Assembly (NCBI GenBank): GCA_038363925.1
Contig: JAQQWL010000007.1
Location: 1,736,001-1,800,000 of the forward strand
Source of the DNA: Apiospora phragmitis
Taxonomy: Eukaryota; Ascomycota; Sordariomycetes; Amphisphaeriales; Apiosporaceae
Direction of reading: 5' to 3'
DNA length: 64,000 nucleotides
Part shown: one piece after another, positions 34,311 through 45,733 of the stretch
How the letters are laid out: each line of letters opens with the position of its first letter
Position numbering within the stretch: the first letter of the stretch is position 1
Position numbers and translations under genes: made by a program
Notes under the pieces: model-generated
What the model saw: the letters and a program-made list of their open reading frames with translations, nothing else
Database searches by the model: none
Told to the model about the DNA's origin: nothing

Positions 34311-36020
34311 TTATTGCGGCTCAACGGTGGGCGTCTGTGGCGTTTCTTTACCAGCCCCATTGCTGGTGTTCTTTTTCTTCTCTTTCTTGGCCCACCTCAG
34401 GCCACAAGCATTGCAGAGCGTCTTAGGCCCGCTGGGGCCCTTCCGCCATTCAGGCGAGTCGAGAGTACCTGAGAAGTAATAGCATAAGCGAGCCGAACGA
34501 TACCATGAGTGAGCGTGACAACGAACCGCAATCAGTGCAAACATATTCCTCCGCAACCTTGAGCTTCTTCTTCTTTTCGCCTGTCCTAGGATCCCTGTCA
34601 ACGGGAATGGCAATTCCGGCATCGCCTCTAATGAGGGTTGGGCTATGGTTGCCGGTAGTGATACCACGACTCCGTTCCCCTTCGACGTAGCGAAGGCCAG
34701 TGAGCATTTCTATGGTGTCAGTGTGCGATGCTTCCTCAAATCTTGCCATTTTATCCTTGATCGAGTCCGAGCGACTTCCAGCGTTAGCGCCCTCCAGATT
34801 CTCTCGAGTTAACGACATGCTTAGAGAAGAGGGTCTCTCCGGAGGGGGCATCAAAGTAGTGTCGGGTTGCGTTGGTTGGTAGTACGAAGTGCCGACAGAG
34901 GACTGCATATCTTCTGAAGGAGTCATGTCCGATGCTTCCTGTGCAGCCAGCCAGCTCTTTTGCGACGCCTCTTCCTCCTCCTCTTCCCGGCGCAACTCGG
35001 CGATTCGCCTACGTAACCTTTCGTTCTCAATCTTGTGTTCCAGGAAGGAGTCTAATAGCTGAGCATTCCGGGTCGGATACGGCCTGGACATGATAAAAAC
35101 GGCTTGGCAGAAGGGCGTTTGGTTGTCAGGATTGGGCGCGAACTTGGCCGAAGCTATGTGAGCATGCCCCACCGACTCGAATATAGCATATTGGCCATCC
35201 TTTTTCTTCAAGCGATAGAACATTCGTAAAGGATGCCCGGTCGCTATGGACTCGTTCATCTCCGACGTAAACGTGCCAACATCGTCGGGGTGAATCAGTT
35301 CTTTCAGGAAGGTTTCGACCATGTCTTCACCCTGGTAGCCTGTCACGCTTGTCACGCTGGGGGAGACGTATTTGATTCTTCCGTGGGCATCTAGGATTTG
35401 TAGAAAATCCTTCAGCTCTTCGACAACTTTGGCGGGCCAATTCCGTCGCTTCGTAAATTCCGTCAGTGTGTTGTTTCCAGAGTTGGCATTTGACTGCGCA
35501 GCAGGTGTACCAAAGCCATTACTGGACTGGGCGGCTGGGCTGTCCTCCATCTCGGATTGACCCGTGGCGGACTGGGGCACGTTGGAGCTGGCTGAGCCGG
35601 GCGCGAATGCCGATGGTTGTGGAGGCGGCGGCATGTCGAGATCGAGGTCGAGATTCATTGGGACTCCTGCTGCTGCATCGAAATTCGAATACATGGGGCT
35701 GTTGAGCAGGTCTATTATGTCGTTCGAGTTGTCGGCTGCTGCCATTTGGAGCGGTGGTGGGTTGGACTGCTTATTTAGGTTAGGATCGTTGAATGAGTTG
35801 GGTGGTGCATACACGGCCATGCGTCCCATTGGTATCCCATCACACAGGGACAAAGCGCAAAACGGTAAGGGGGAAACTTTAGGCTTGGGCAATATCCTGA
35901 TAATCGCGAGCTGGTTTGGGTTTCTCTTACACTCATCGCATTCGGCGCAGAAAAGCTGAGCATGTTGCCGTTGCCGTTGTTGCTATTGCCCGCAGGCGGC
36001 GGGGCCCCGTGGTTCATCAT
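34311..36020 (-). CDS. wc-2: White collar 2, PAS/GATA blue-light regulator
   Basis: WC-2 pairs with the photoreceptor WC-1 through PAS domains and binds GATA-type light-response elements in the nucleus. The main exon carries a PAS domain ([41 protein letters not shown]), a coiled-coil-like basic/acidic helix ([20 protein letters not shown]) and a basic [17 protein letters not shown] 58-nt intron (34469-34526, donor GTTCGT) joins to [23 protein letters not shown], completing a CX2C-X18-CX2C GATA finger, as in WC-2. The C-terminus is short. The N-terminus is uncertain: an exon at 35931-36020 ([13 protein letters not shown]) with donor GTAAGA is plausible, but joining it in frame needs a weak acceptor or donor, or an indel; alternatively the first ATG of the main exon is used. 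Confidence 0.88.
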
Positions 36021-39000
36021 GGCAACGCAACGGCACGAACGGCGCTGATGGCGGTAACGAGGGTGAGGGCAATCTTCTTCGTGAAACCCAGCGCCCCATC
36101 CACGGCGCGACAGACGGTGACGTTTCTCTGCAATGCAGAAGAGCAATCAACCAGCTGTTCTGGTGTCTTGCCGGCTTGACAGAATATCCAGGCACTGCAC
36201 TGCATGCACCAATACTGGGGTCGACGTAAGGGGCGCCTGGCTTCTAGACCTTCTCATTTCTCAACGATCCAGAACATTCAGAGCAGACTTGGGGAGTATG
36301 CTTCCGACCGAGCCGAAAATCCCTGGGATTTGGAAAAGGAAATTGTTTCTTGTGTAAGATAACGAAGCTGCTGCAGGGGACCTGAAAGTCACTGGGCAAG
36401 CAGAAACGAGATGCCGAAGAAAAGGGTGGAGTAGGAGTAGGCAAGGAGAGGAGGGATGGGATTTTCAAATGGGCTTGAATTCTCGATAGACAGAGGATCG
36501 GCAACTTGCCGATGGAAAAAATTGAATTCGCACGGCTTCGAGGACTTGCCAGAGGAAGCCGGAGCTTTTGCTCCGAACCAATAACCCCGATCCGCTATTT
36601 CCCAACCACATGGGCTTGGATGGGATGTGTTTAGCAAGGAAATACTGGGTTCCCGGGGCGGATAACTGGGATCCAGGGGGGTGTCGGCGGGGTGGCGCGC
36701 TTATTCAGTGACAAGCAAAGGCTCTGGTTTTCTCCCAGAAGCTGAAAAAGTCGGCGGAGTCAAGATGGTGCTAGGAAGGAGGGAATTTCCGGAGGGACAT
36801 TTCTCCAACCAAGATACCAATTAAGATAAAGATGCCTACATAACAGATCTATGGGTGAGGTACATGTACGACATACTGATCCTTGAGCAAGAATGTGGTG
36901 CAACTGTACCCTGAGAGTGCCCTCAAATCAATCTGGCTACGGCAACTTGTACGGAGTACCACCACCACATATGCACGATTGGTATTTGACTGATCCAGCA
37001 ATGAAGATGATCTGCAAGGTCAAGCATGGTACGTATATCTTCGTCTAATCCCCTCTCGCCCATATGTAGATACCTAGTGCCTAGGCATATTATACTATAA
37101 AAGCAGTCGCGATATATAAGAGCTGGCTCTTATTTCTTATGTTTATACATTACGACTAGTGCTACCGCAAGATCGTGCCTCGTGTCTACAGTTGTATACT
37201 GGGCTGAATCTATAATAGGTACCTGCTATATTGAAACCTAAACTCATCGAACTTAGTCTTTCGGATCTAGTACGCGATACATAGTAAGCGAGAGAGTTGG
37301 CTAACCTGCTTCCTGCTAAGCTGCAATCAATAGATTGTTGACGATCCGGGCATTTCGGGAGCGACCCCCACATGTGACATCACGGCTGGCCAAGGGGCCT
37401 TTTCTTTTAAGTCGTCAGAGGCCACGCAATACTACCTACTTCCCGTGACAAAACGAGCGCAATCTTGCCAGTGCACCATGGGATCGCGAGAACTGTCCGT
37501 GGAGTGGTATGTATGAAACAATACCTAGGACGTAGCCTTTGGGGCTGAAGGATACATACCTTATACGTTGCCAGGTGGTATCGTGTGAATTATTAAAAGC
37601 GGGAAACGTTTCCTTTAGACTCGCCGGCCCGCTCCCGGAACTTGGCCAAAGTTGGCCAGACTGCCAGAAGTGCCAGAAGACCCCGACGCCCATTTGATAG
37701 ATTTTGCTGGATTCACCATACTGTATCCAGAATTTACAACAGATACCTGTTTGAGCCAACCCATCAGGTGGTGATCAGCGCGGGTTTCCAATATTCAGGT
37801 CTATGCCACTTCACCTCTACTGTATACTCTAACCTAGCTCTTAGTGTTAGTAGAAATCTCTCTCTTCCTAGTACGCACTCTTTGCTTCTTGGCTGCGTCC
37901 ACTACCTGAGAGGCTGAGACCATCCTGCCACCTATGGACCGACATGTCGTAGATCTAGTTGTTAGTTGCCGCCGAATACGCCTGGTGCATTCAGGAGGGC
38001 TCGAGTAGGAGGCCTATCAAGTTAGTGTCGCCTAACCTAGAGCGCCATAGCTTTGATCAACACGTTTCGGTCTCAACTAAGTATACGATAGAACCCCAAG
38101 ATGGCAAGGACTCGGCCTGGGCGAGGTATGACAAAACGAACTCAAGTCCTCAACATATCAAACAACGCGTATCATGTACGTTGCATGAGATTAACCATTG
38201 TCTATTGGCTTGATACGGTGCTCTCACGGCATCTTTGTCGTGTAATATGCTGTGGTAGCTCATTCTTCATGGATCTAATCGGGCTCAGGTGACGCGAGGA
38301 CCAAGAGCAATGTTGGCACTAGTACTCCCCTTATTAGCGATTTCTGGGTCATTGGCGGGCGCGATAGCCACGGCGGCAACACACACTGAGCCAACTCAGG
38401 TCCTTTATACAAGCTGCTCACATTCCACCTTCTTCCGCGCAAGGAGAAGCCTCGAGACTAACCGAGAAGGCGGACCAACGGGTTCTGTAGTACCGCCGCC
38501 CCTTGGCAACCGAGGGACCTGACCTCTGTGGCATAGAGACAGACTACTGACCGCTCCTCATTATAGATCGATAGTGAAGGGAGGGTTGTAGGTTTGCGCC
38601 GTACCTGAGAATGGAACACAGCATGACTGCCCATGTCAGACGTAGTATATATCTATTTAGGTACTTGTCCAAGTAAAAAAGAACTAGAGGAACTTGTATC
38701 AATATATATTAAGTTATATAATCAATACATCGATTAATCATTGACCGTCCCTATTACATTATGAATGCAGGTACTGTAGGCCGGCTACTTTAGCGAGCTG
38801 CGGGGTGGCAGTTGCCGCTGGGTGCTGGGGCCAGTGCTGCCTGCTAATTGAGGGTCGCCGACTCGCCGGGAAGGCGCGTCTTCCAGAAATCCCGAACACG
38901 CAGACACGCGTCTGCAATGCAACTTCAGAAATGGTCTGTTCGACAAACTCATCTGAACTCTTCAGGGTCCAGGCCAACATTAAACGCAACGATCACGACA

Positions 39001-39216
39001 TCAACGCTTGGAAACAGAGCACATCGCTTACGGGGCAATCCATGTATTCCGTACACACCTTCCACCAGTAGAGATGGTACTGTAACCTACACTTCTAATC
39101 CACCAAACGCATCGTCTGCTTTCTGGACAGCGACTTGTATCAGCGCAGCACTGCAAGCTCCTGCCCTCGTGAATTGAAAGAGGCGATTTTTGTCTCTTGT
39201 GCTACCGAAGGCCAAT
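36021..39216. promoter_or_regulatory. Long divergent region between wc-2 and rad50
   Basis: About 3.2 kb separate the two divergent genes and no gene is supported in it. It should include both promoters. A TACGGAGTA nonamer is at 36950-36958. AT-richer DNA lies near 38640-38760. Frames at 38759-39177 are too short and overlapping to call. Confidence 0.5.
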
Positions 39217-42200
39217 ATGTCTCGCATAGAGAAGCTGTTGGTGTCGGGCGTGCGGTCATTCGGGTTTGACGAGCCCCAAGCCATCCAGTTCAACACACCT
39301 CTTACCCTGATTGTTGGTTACAACGGTTCAGGCAAGACAACCATCATCGAGTGTCTGAAGTATGCTACTACGGGCGATCTTCCTCCCAACAGCAAGGGAG
39401 GTGCTTTCATTCATGATCCCAATTTGACAGGCGAGCGAGAAGTCCTCGCCCAGGTCAAATTGAAGTTCAGAACACCTCCCAACGCCGACCATGTCGTCTC
39501 GCGTAGAATTCAGCTTACCGTCAAGAAGACCACCCGCTCGCAGAAAACGTTGGAATCCACCATGGTCACCAACAGAGATGGAGAGAGGACGGTGATTTCG
39601 TCCAAAAATGCCCAGATCGACATGATGGTCCCCAAAACGCTCAACGTCGCCTCCGCAGTCCTCGATGCCGTCATTTTCTGCCATCAGGACGAGTCCTTAT
39701 GGCCTATGAGCGAGCCTGCTGCCCTCAAGAAGCGCTTCGACGAAATCTTTGAGGCCCAAAAGTACATCAAAGCTATCGAAAACCTCAAGGTCATCCGCAA
39801 AAAGCACGGGAACAGCTCAATAAGTTCAAGCTCCTTGAAGGCAACGAAAAGGAGAACAAGGAGAGGGCAGATGAATGCGAAAGGCGCTTGGAGGAAATGC
39901 AGGGCGAGATCGAGGAGCTGCGTGGGGAGATCGCTGAAATGGGAGCTCGGGTTATCGAACTTGACGGAAAGGTTCATTCCAAACGTGAACAGGCCAAGAG
40001 CTTTGATGGCATTATCCAAAACTTGCAAACCAAGCGATCGCACTTGGGGTTCCGCCAGACCACGGTACAAGAACTCAAGTCCAGCATCAAGGAGCTAGGC
40101 GAGCCTGATGAATGGCTAGAAGAAAACCTGGCACAATTCGAAGAGAAGATGGCCAGACATGAGACAGAGCTCGAGGAGAACAAGGGACAGTACGCTGAGC
40201 TGCAGAAAGAACTGACACAATCCCGGCGCTTACTCGGCACGAAACAGGCGGAACGTGGAAAGCATCAATCTGACAAGGACAAATACGAAAGACAACTTGA
40301 GTTACGCGTAGAGCTCGTTCAACGTGCGGCAAACCTGCACTGCATTCGTGGGTACGACGGTCAACTTAACGATAGACAAGCCCAGCAATTCTCTGAACGC
40401 ATCCAGAAAATCCTCAATGACAAGAAGCGTGAGCTCGAGTATCTTCAGAAAGAGAGCAGGGAGGAGGCAGACAAGAAACAAGCCGTCATCATTGAACTCG
40501 AAGGATGTAAAGCGGGCTACATTCGCGACCGCACCTTTGCCAAGCAGAGAATAGGCAACGTGGAGAAGAGGGTTGGCGCCTTGCAAGCCCAGTTGAACGT
40601 CCTGGACGTTGATGAAGGCCGCAAAACAGTCTTGGACGCCGAATTGAGTGATGTCGAGCAGCGGCTTCAGAAGCTCAACGAGGATTTCCAACACGCTGAG
40701 TTTGACCACAAGATTCGCCACGAGTCGAACGAGCTCGCTAAGTTGGAGGCCGAAAATGATAGGCTCGGCCGCGACATGGTTGAGTGCACAAAGTCAGCTG
40801 ACGACCGCGCCCAGTTGGGTCTGCGGAAGAAGCAACTAGTTGAGAAGAGGCGCAATCTGGATACAATCACCAGCACATGGGGCGACAAGATATCCTCCAT
40901 GATCGCCTCAGCCTGGAAACCCGAATCTGTTGAGCAAGAGTTTCATCGTGCCCAAAAAGATAGAGCGAAGGTCTTGGAGGAGGCGACTCGCAAGCGGGAC
41001 GAGCAGAACCAGCATCTCAAGCAAGCACAATACAGTCTGAGGAGCCTCGAGGAGAAGGCAAAAAGCCAAGGCGATCAGCTGGAAAAATGCAAGACCGCGG
41101 TGTGCAAAGCACTGGAAGAGGTCAATCCAGATGATACTCCGAATGTGGATAATCTACCCAATGAGATTGAAGATCTCGAGGAGTCAGTTCTTACTCTTGA
41201 GAAGGATGTTTCACTATTTGACAGCCTGAAGGAGTTTTATGACAGGTGCCAGAAGGTTATGAACAAGAAGAATAAATGTTTACTGTGCGACCGTGCCTTC
41301 GGCGCTGGAGCTGGTGAGAAGGCCAAGCTTATTGAGCAGATCCAAAACGGCCTCAATGAGAAGGGGAAGGAAAAGGCAAAGGATGAGTTGACGCTTGCTG
41401 AGCAGCAGCTTGGGAGCCTGCGCATGGTTCGATATCAGTACGACACATATGTTCGCCTCTCATCTGAGAAGCCAGGATTGAGACAGGAGATCCAAGCCCT
41501 GAAGGAGAAGGAGGAAAGTATTATCAGAAAGCTTGAAGAACTCGATCAAGCTGTAAGAGAAGAAGCAGGAGGAGTGTCAAGATCTGGATTCCATGAGCAA
41601 AACTGTTTCAGCCATAGCGCGCACTCATCAGGAGATCACAGAAGCTGAAAGCCAAGTTGAGAGAATCGTTTCTCAGCAGCACGCGAGCGGTGCAACTCGC
41701 ACGCCCGAGGAGATCCGCGAGCTGCAAGAGACGTGCGCCGAGCAGATGAGATCCGTGAAGACCAAATTGGCCGTCCTTCAAAATGAGAGACAGCGTATCA
41801 GGGACTCGATCAGTTCTCTTGAACTAGACCGGAGCGGGCTGATGAACAAGGTCAGCGATGCTGTCCGACAACTGGAGCGGCGAGAAGACCTACAGAATCA
41901 GATTCAAAGTCACAAGGACGATCTAAGCCACCAAAGGGAGATAATCCAACAAGCCGACAAAGACTTGGAGAAGGTTGAGCCGGAAATTGCGAAGGCCAGA
42001 GTCATCCGTAATGATGTAATGGAGCGAGGCCATGAGAAAGAGTCGAAAGTTGCTTCGGAGCGTGATGAACTTGCAGGCTCTGTCAATGAGCTGAAGCTTG
42101 TCGAGAATGATATCCAGGACTACATTGGTCGCGGCGGACCCTCACTCCTTGCGACCACTGATCGAGAGATTCATAGCCTCCAGAAGAGTGAGACACGCAT

Positions 42201-43143
42201 TGAGAAAGAGATGCAGGAGCTAGCCGCGAGCACCAACAAACTACGGGAAGAGCTCAACAATAGCGATCGGCAGAAACAGAACATACGGGATAACCTCAAC
42301 TACCGGAGGAGCCTTCGCGAGATTGGGACCTTGAAAAGCGAGATTGCCGAGTTGGAAGCCCGTAATGCAACCGAAGATTATGAGCGGCTAATGGAAGAGG
42401 CAGCACATATGGAAATAGAGCGGCACAAGGTGAATGCGGAACAGAGTGCCAAAAAGGGAGCCATGAGGATAAAGGATAATGAGCTGCTCCGCCTATTGAA
42501 GAAATGGGAAACCGAATACCAACATGCAGCGAGAAGATATCGGCAGGTGCACGTCAACGTTGAGACGACAAAAGCCGCCATTGAAGATTTAGGACTCTAT
42601 GGGCAAGCACTTGACTCTGCGATCATGCGATACCACTCACTCAAGATGGATGATGTGAATCGAATTGCCGGCGACTTATGGAAGAGAACATACCAGGGTA
42701 CGGATATTGACACGATTCTCATCCGCTCGGATAACGAATCAGCAACGGGTCGACGCTCTTATAACTATCGAGTCTGTATGGTTAAGCAGGACACCGAGAT
42801 GGACATGCGCGGCCGATGCTCAGCGGGCCAGAAAGTGCTGGCATCGATCATTATCCGCCTTGCGCTAGCTGAGACCTTTGGTGCAAACTGCGGCCTTATC
42901 ACTCTTGACGAGCCGACTACCAACCTCGACAGCGACAATATCCGAGCTCTGGCCGAGTCCCTGCATAATCTGATCAACGACCGTCGCTCGCAGAGCAATT
43001 TCCAGCTCATTATCATCACCCACGACGAGGAGTTCCTCCGTTATATGCGATGCCAAGACTTCTGTGACTACTTCTACCGCGTCGGGAGAGACGAACACCA
43101 AAATTCGACTATCAAGAGGGAGAGCATTAGGAAAGTGCTCTAA
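39217..43143 (+). CDS. rad50: DNA repair ATPase Rad50, two frameshifts
   Basis: Rad50 is the SMC-like ATPase of the MRN complex that tethers and processes double-strand breaks. The start [17 protein letters not shown] leads to Walker [10 protein letters not shown]. Long coiled coils flank the zinc hook CLLC (near 41280). The C-terminal half has the signature [11 protein letters not shown], Walker [13 protein letters not shown] and switch IITHDEEFL. Total length, about 1,308 codons without introns, is normal. The protein is read in three segments: to VIRKKHG (39810), then [16 protein letters not shown] in a second frame, then from about 41552 [15 protein letters not shown] back in the first. 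One base is missing near 39808-39810 (a G run) and one extra near 41551-41553. Read literally, the first segment ends at 40098. For an important repair gene, sequencing error is the likeliest cause. Confidence 0.92.
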
Positions 43144-43912
43144 GGAAAAGGCCGAGGAGTAGCACTTCCCGGACAGGCTGTGGTCTTTGGGGGCTGTTCT
43201 GTCTTCCGGTGGACAACCTGATCAGGGAAAAATGGTCCTTTATGGCTACATTGCGAGAGGCGTTACTGGGAGGGTTCGCTGCTGATTGAACTAGCCGTGG
43301 AGAGTAGGCCAAGAGATGTATCATTATGCGAATTAGCTAGTGCGATGCAGGAGTTGATCGCATCCTATATGCCTACGAGACGAGGTTTTGCGAGCTGTTG
43401 CATTTACCGGGAATTGACACCCAATCTGTCCCATTTGCATCTTAATAATCTGGTTCTTTCTCCTTGTTCGTGATGCTTCAAGATGTCACTAATCATGACT
43501 ATGTTGTTGAACATTGCATGCAACCCCTTTTCCCAGCTAGATATTACTGGATGCCACTTCAAGATTTCCCAGATCCATCAAAGTCATATGCATTACTTAC
43601 TTCACATTAGCTTGCCAAGTAGAATCTGTATGTAAACAGCCTATAAGGAGGCCGTAGGGGGCGTTTCATCATTCTCGATTGGTATCTCATCAAAATCAAT
43701 ACGCTTTGCATCGTTTTCAACATTTTAGACTTTTCATACGGGCTTGTGACTGTCTCATTCTCTCATCAGCTGAAGCGCAATAATCAGAATACACATTTGC
43801 TCGCCATACGTCCGAATGACGCCTCCCTTCCTCAAGGGAAAAAAACATTCCCCAGGACTCATAAGAAGTAGTGTCGATTTCCTAGAAGTCGACTCGGAAT
43901 GCCCACATATCC
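43144..43912. other. Convergent 3' region of rad50 and the PPP4R2-like gene
   Basis: Both genes end towards this stretch, so it holds two 3' UTRs and terminators. I see nothing else. Confidence 0.6.
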
Positions 43913-45733
43913 CTAAGCGCTGGCCTTCGCAGCGTCTCCTTCATCGGCCTTGGCCTCTTCCTCTTTGGGCGGCGTGACCTTCTCGGGATCCTCCTTGAGT
44001 TTCTTGCCCGTGCCCTCGAGCTCATCTTCGGCCTCCCGCTTGGGCGTTGACGACCGCGCCTTCTTGGTGGCAGGAGCAGCAGACTCAACGCCCTCCATCT
44101 CGTCGTCGTCCTTTTGAGCCGTCGCGGCCTTGTCTACGTCGTCTGCGTCGGGTGTCACGGTTGCCGTGGAGGTGGTATCGGGAGACGTGCGCGTCTCGGT
44201 CGCCTTGCGTCCTACCGCGGCCTCGACATCGATTCCCTGCATGTCCAGGCCAGCTCCGCCGCCAGCGTAGTTCGTCGTGGAACTGGTTTCGCGCTGCGGG
44301 CCCATGTCTTCGGCGCCGATCTCCTCGGGGCCGCGGGCGTGGGGCCTTTCGACCTCGGTACGGTCCGAAACAGGTTCGACGGCGGCGTCTTCCTCGCCGC
44401 CCACTTTGCTCTCTGCGGCCGCCGGCGAGTCATCCGCCATAGTCGCCGTGGTGGACGGAGAGACGCTGCCACCAGCCTGGTCCTCCTGTTGGCCCGGGTC
44501 CTGGTCCTGGTCCTGTTCCAGTTGTTGCTGCTGCTGTTGTTGAGTATTTTGCTGCTGTTGGAACTGTCCAGGGTAGTGAGGGTGGATATGGTGGGTTGGT
44601 ACGAGTTGACTCACGGGCACTACGCCTGCGCGCTGTTCTTGGCGGAGGAGTTCCCCTGGGTGACGCCGACGCCGACGCGCGCGCCCATCGAGGACACGCC
44701 GTTGACGGTGACGGTGACGGTCTCGATGCTGCCCATGCCGTTGGGCCCGTCAATGGTCTCGGTGCTCTCGGTCCGGAGCTCTCCCTCGGAATCGTTTGCG
44801 CGGTCTCCTGCGGCACTCGAAGAATCAGTTTGCGACGACGTCGGCGACAGGCCCCCCTGGCCCTGCGAGCCGTGCTGCAGCCAGGGGATGGGCGTTAGTA
44901 GGGGCCCCGCCGAGGGCCTCGTCGCTGCCGGGCGCGGCCCAGGGCGAGGGCGCGAGGGCGTTCGTGGCCCCGTTGGGGAGGAGCGATATGCTCGAGGCAT
45001 CGGGCACGGCCGGGGGGAGGGGATAGACGTTCAGACCCGAGGTGACGTGCACGACGCGGTCCAGGGCGTGTAGATAGGTCGGCAGCGACTTGTAGTGCTC
45101 TTTAGGCGCGAGGACCAGCTCGGCGAGCCGTTGGACGGAATGCGGCGGGTAGGTCGGGAAGGTGGACATCAAGGTCGTCGTGATCTCGTTCAGCATGGCG
45201 GTGACCTGGGGTGGGAGAGTGCCGGGCGGCAGCGGTTCTGCGACGGCGGGTGCGGCGGCGGGCAACGTTGGCGCGGTCGTCCGCGGTGCCATAGGGGTAT
45301 TTTCCTTGTTCGTTTCTTGCGAGGACGTGGTACTGGGCGGCTCGGTGGGCGAGGATGGTAGCGGCGCAAGGAAGTTCTCGGTGTCTTCCGAGTCGGAGGT
45401 GCCAAGGTGATGCGCCATCGAAGTCATATTTGTCGCAGGCGGCGGCGGCGGCATCTGCGGTATAGGAAAGTCATCGTGGGTGATCTAGCAGCGCCCCCAT
45501 GTCAACGTCAGTAACTTGGGCAAAGCGAGGTTTCGTCAGGAGCTTCTTCTGTTGTTGCCGACCTTCTCTATTCGTGATACGATGCGCGGCAACAAGGCTG
45601 GCCACATGGAGCTGGTGGATTTACGTCAGCCACAATCCTTACAGACTTGGACATTCTTGATGATTCCTTACTAGTCCATGGTGCCAGTGGCGGCGACATT
45701 GTTCAAGAGGTCATCTTCATCGATGTCCATCAT
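43913..45733 (-). CDS. PPP4R2-like regulatory subunit of protein phosphatase 4, two frameshifts
   Basis: PPP4R2 helps target the PP4 catalytic subunit, mainly in the nucleus, in damage and growth signalling. Exon 1 (45672-45733, MMDIDEDDLLNN) joins exon 2 (45563-45611, MWPALLPRIVSRIEK) and exon 3 from 45484 (ITHDDFPIPQMP). The family core follows: TYPPHSVQRLAELVL, HYKSLPTYLHALDRVVHVT, then a low-complexity tail with Gln-rich, acidic and KKARSSTPKREAEDE nuclear-signal-like parts. In exon 3 the frame changes after DEALGG (one extra base in GGGGCCCC at 44901-44908) and returns at GVTQG/ELLRQEQRAGVVPVSQL (one base missing in the four-base run 44653-44656). A GTGAGT and ACAG pair around 44570-44630 looks like an intron but removes conserved-looking sequence, so I keep it exonic. 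Confidence 0.82.

Noticed and set aside
39800..39820. Intron at the first rad50 frame change
   Set aside because: The conserved sequence is continuous across the site with one base missing; there are no splice signals.
44570..44626. Intron (GTGAGT..ACAG) in the PPP4R2-like gene
   Set aside because: Sequence just before and within it reads QRAGVVPVSQL in the conserved frame without interruption, so splicing is not needed.
44114..45073. 319-codon plus-strand frame
   Set aside because: It is antisense to the PPP4R2-like gene and has no recognisable domains.
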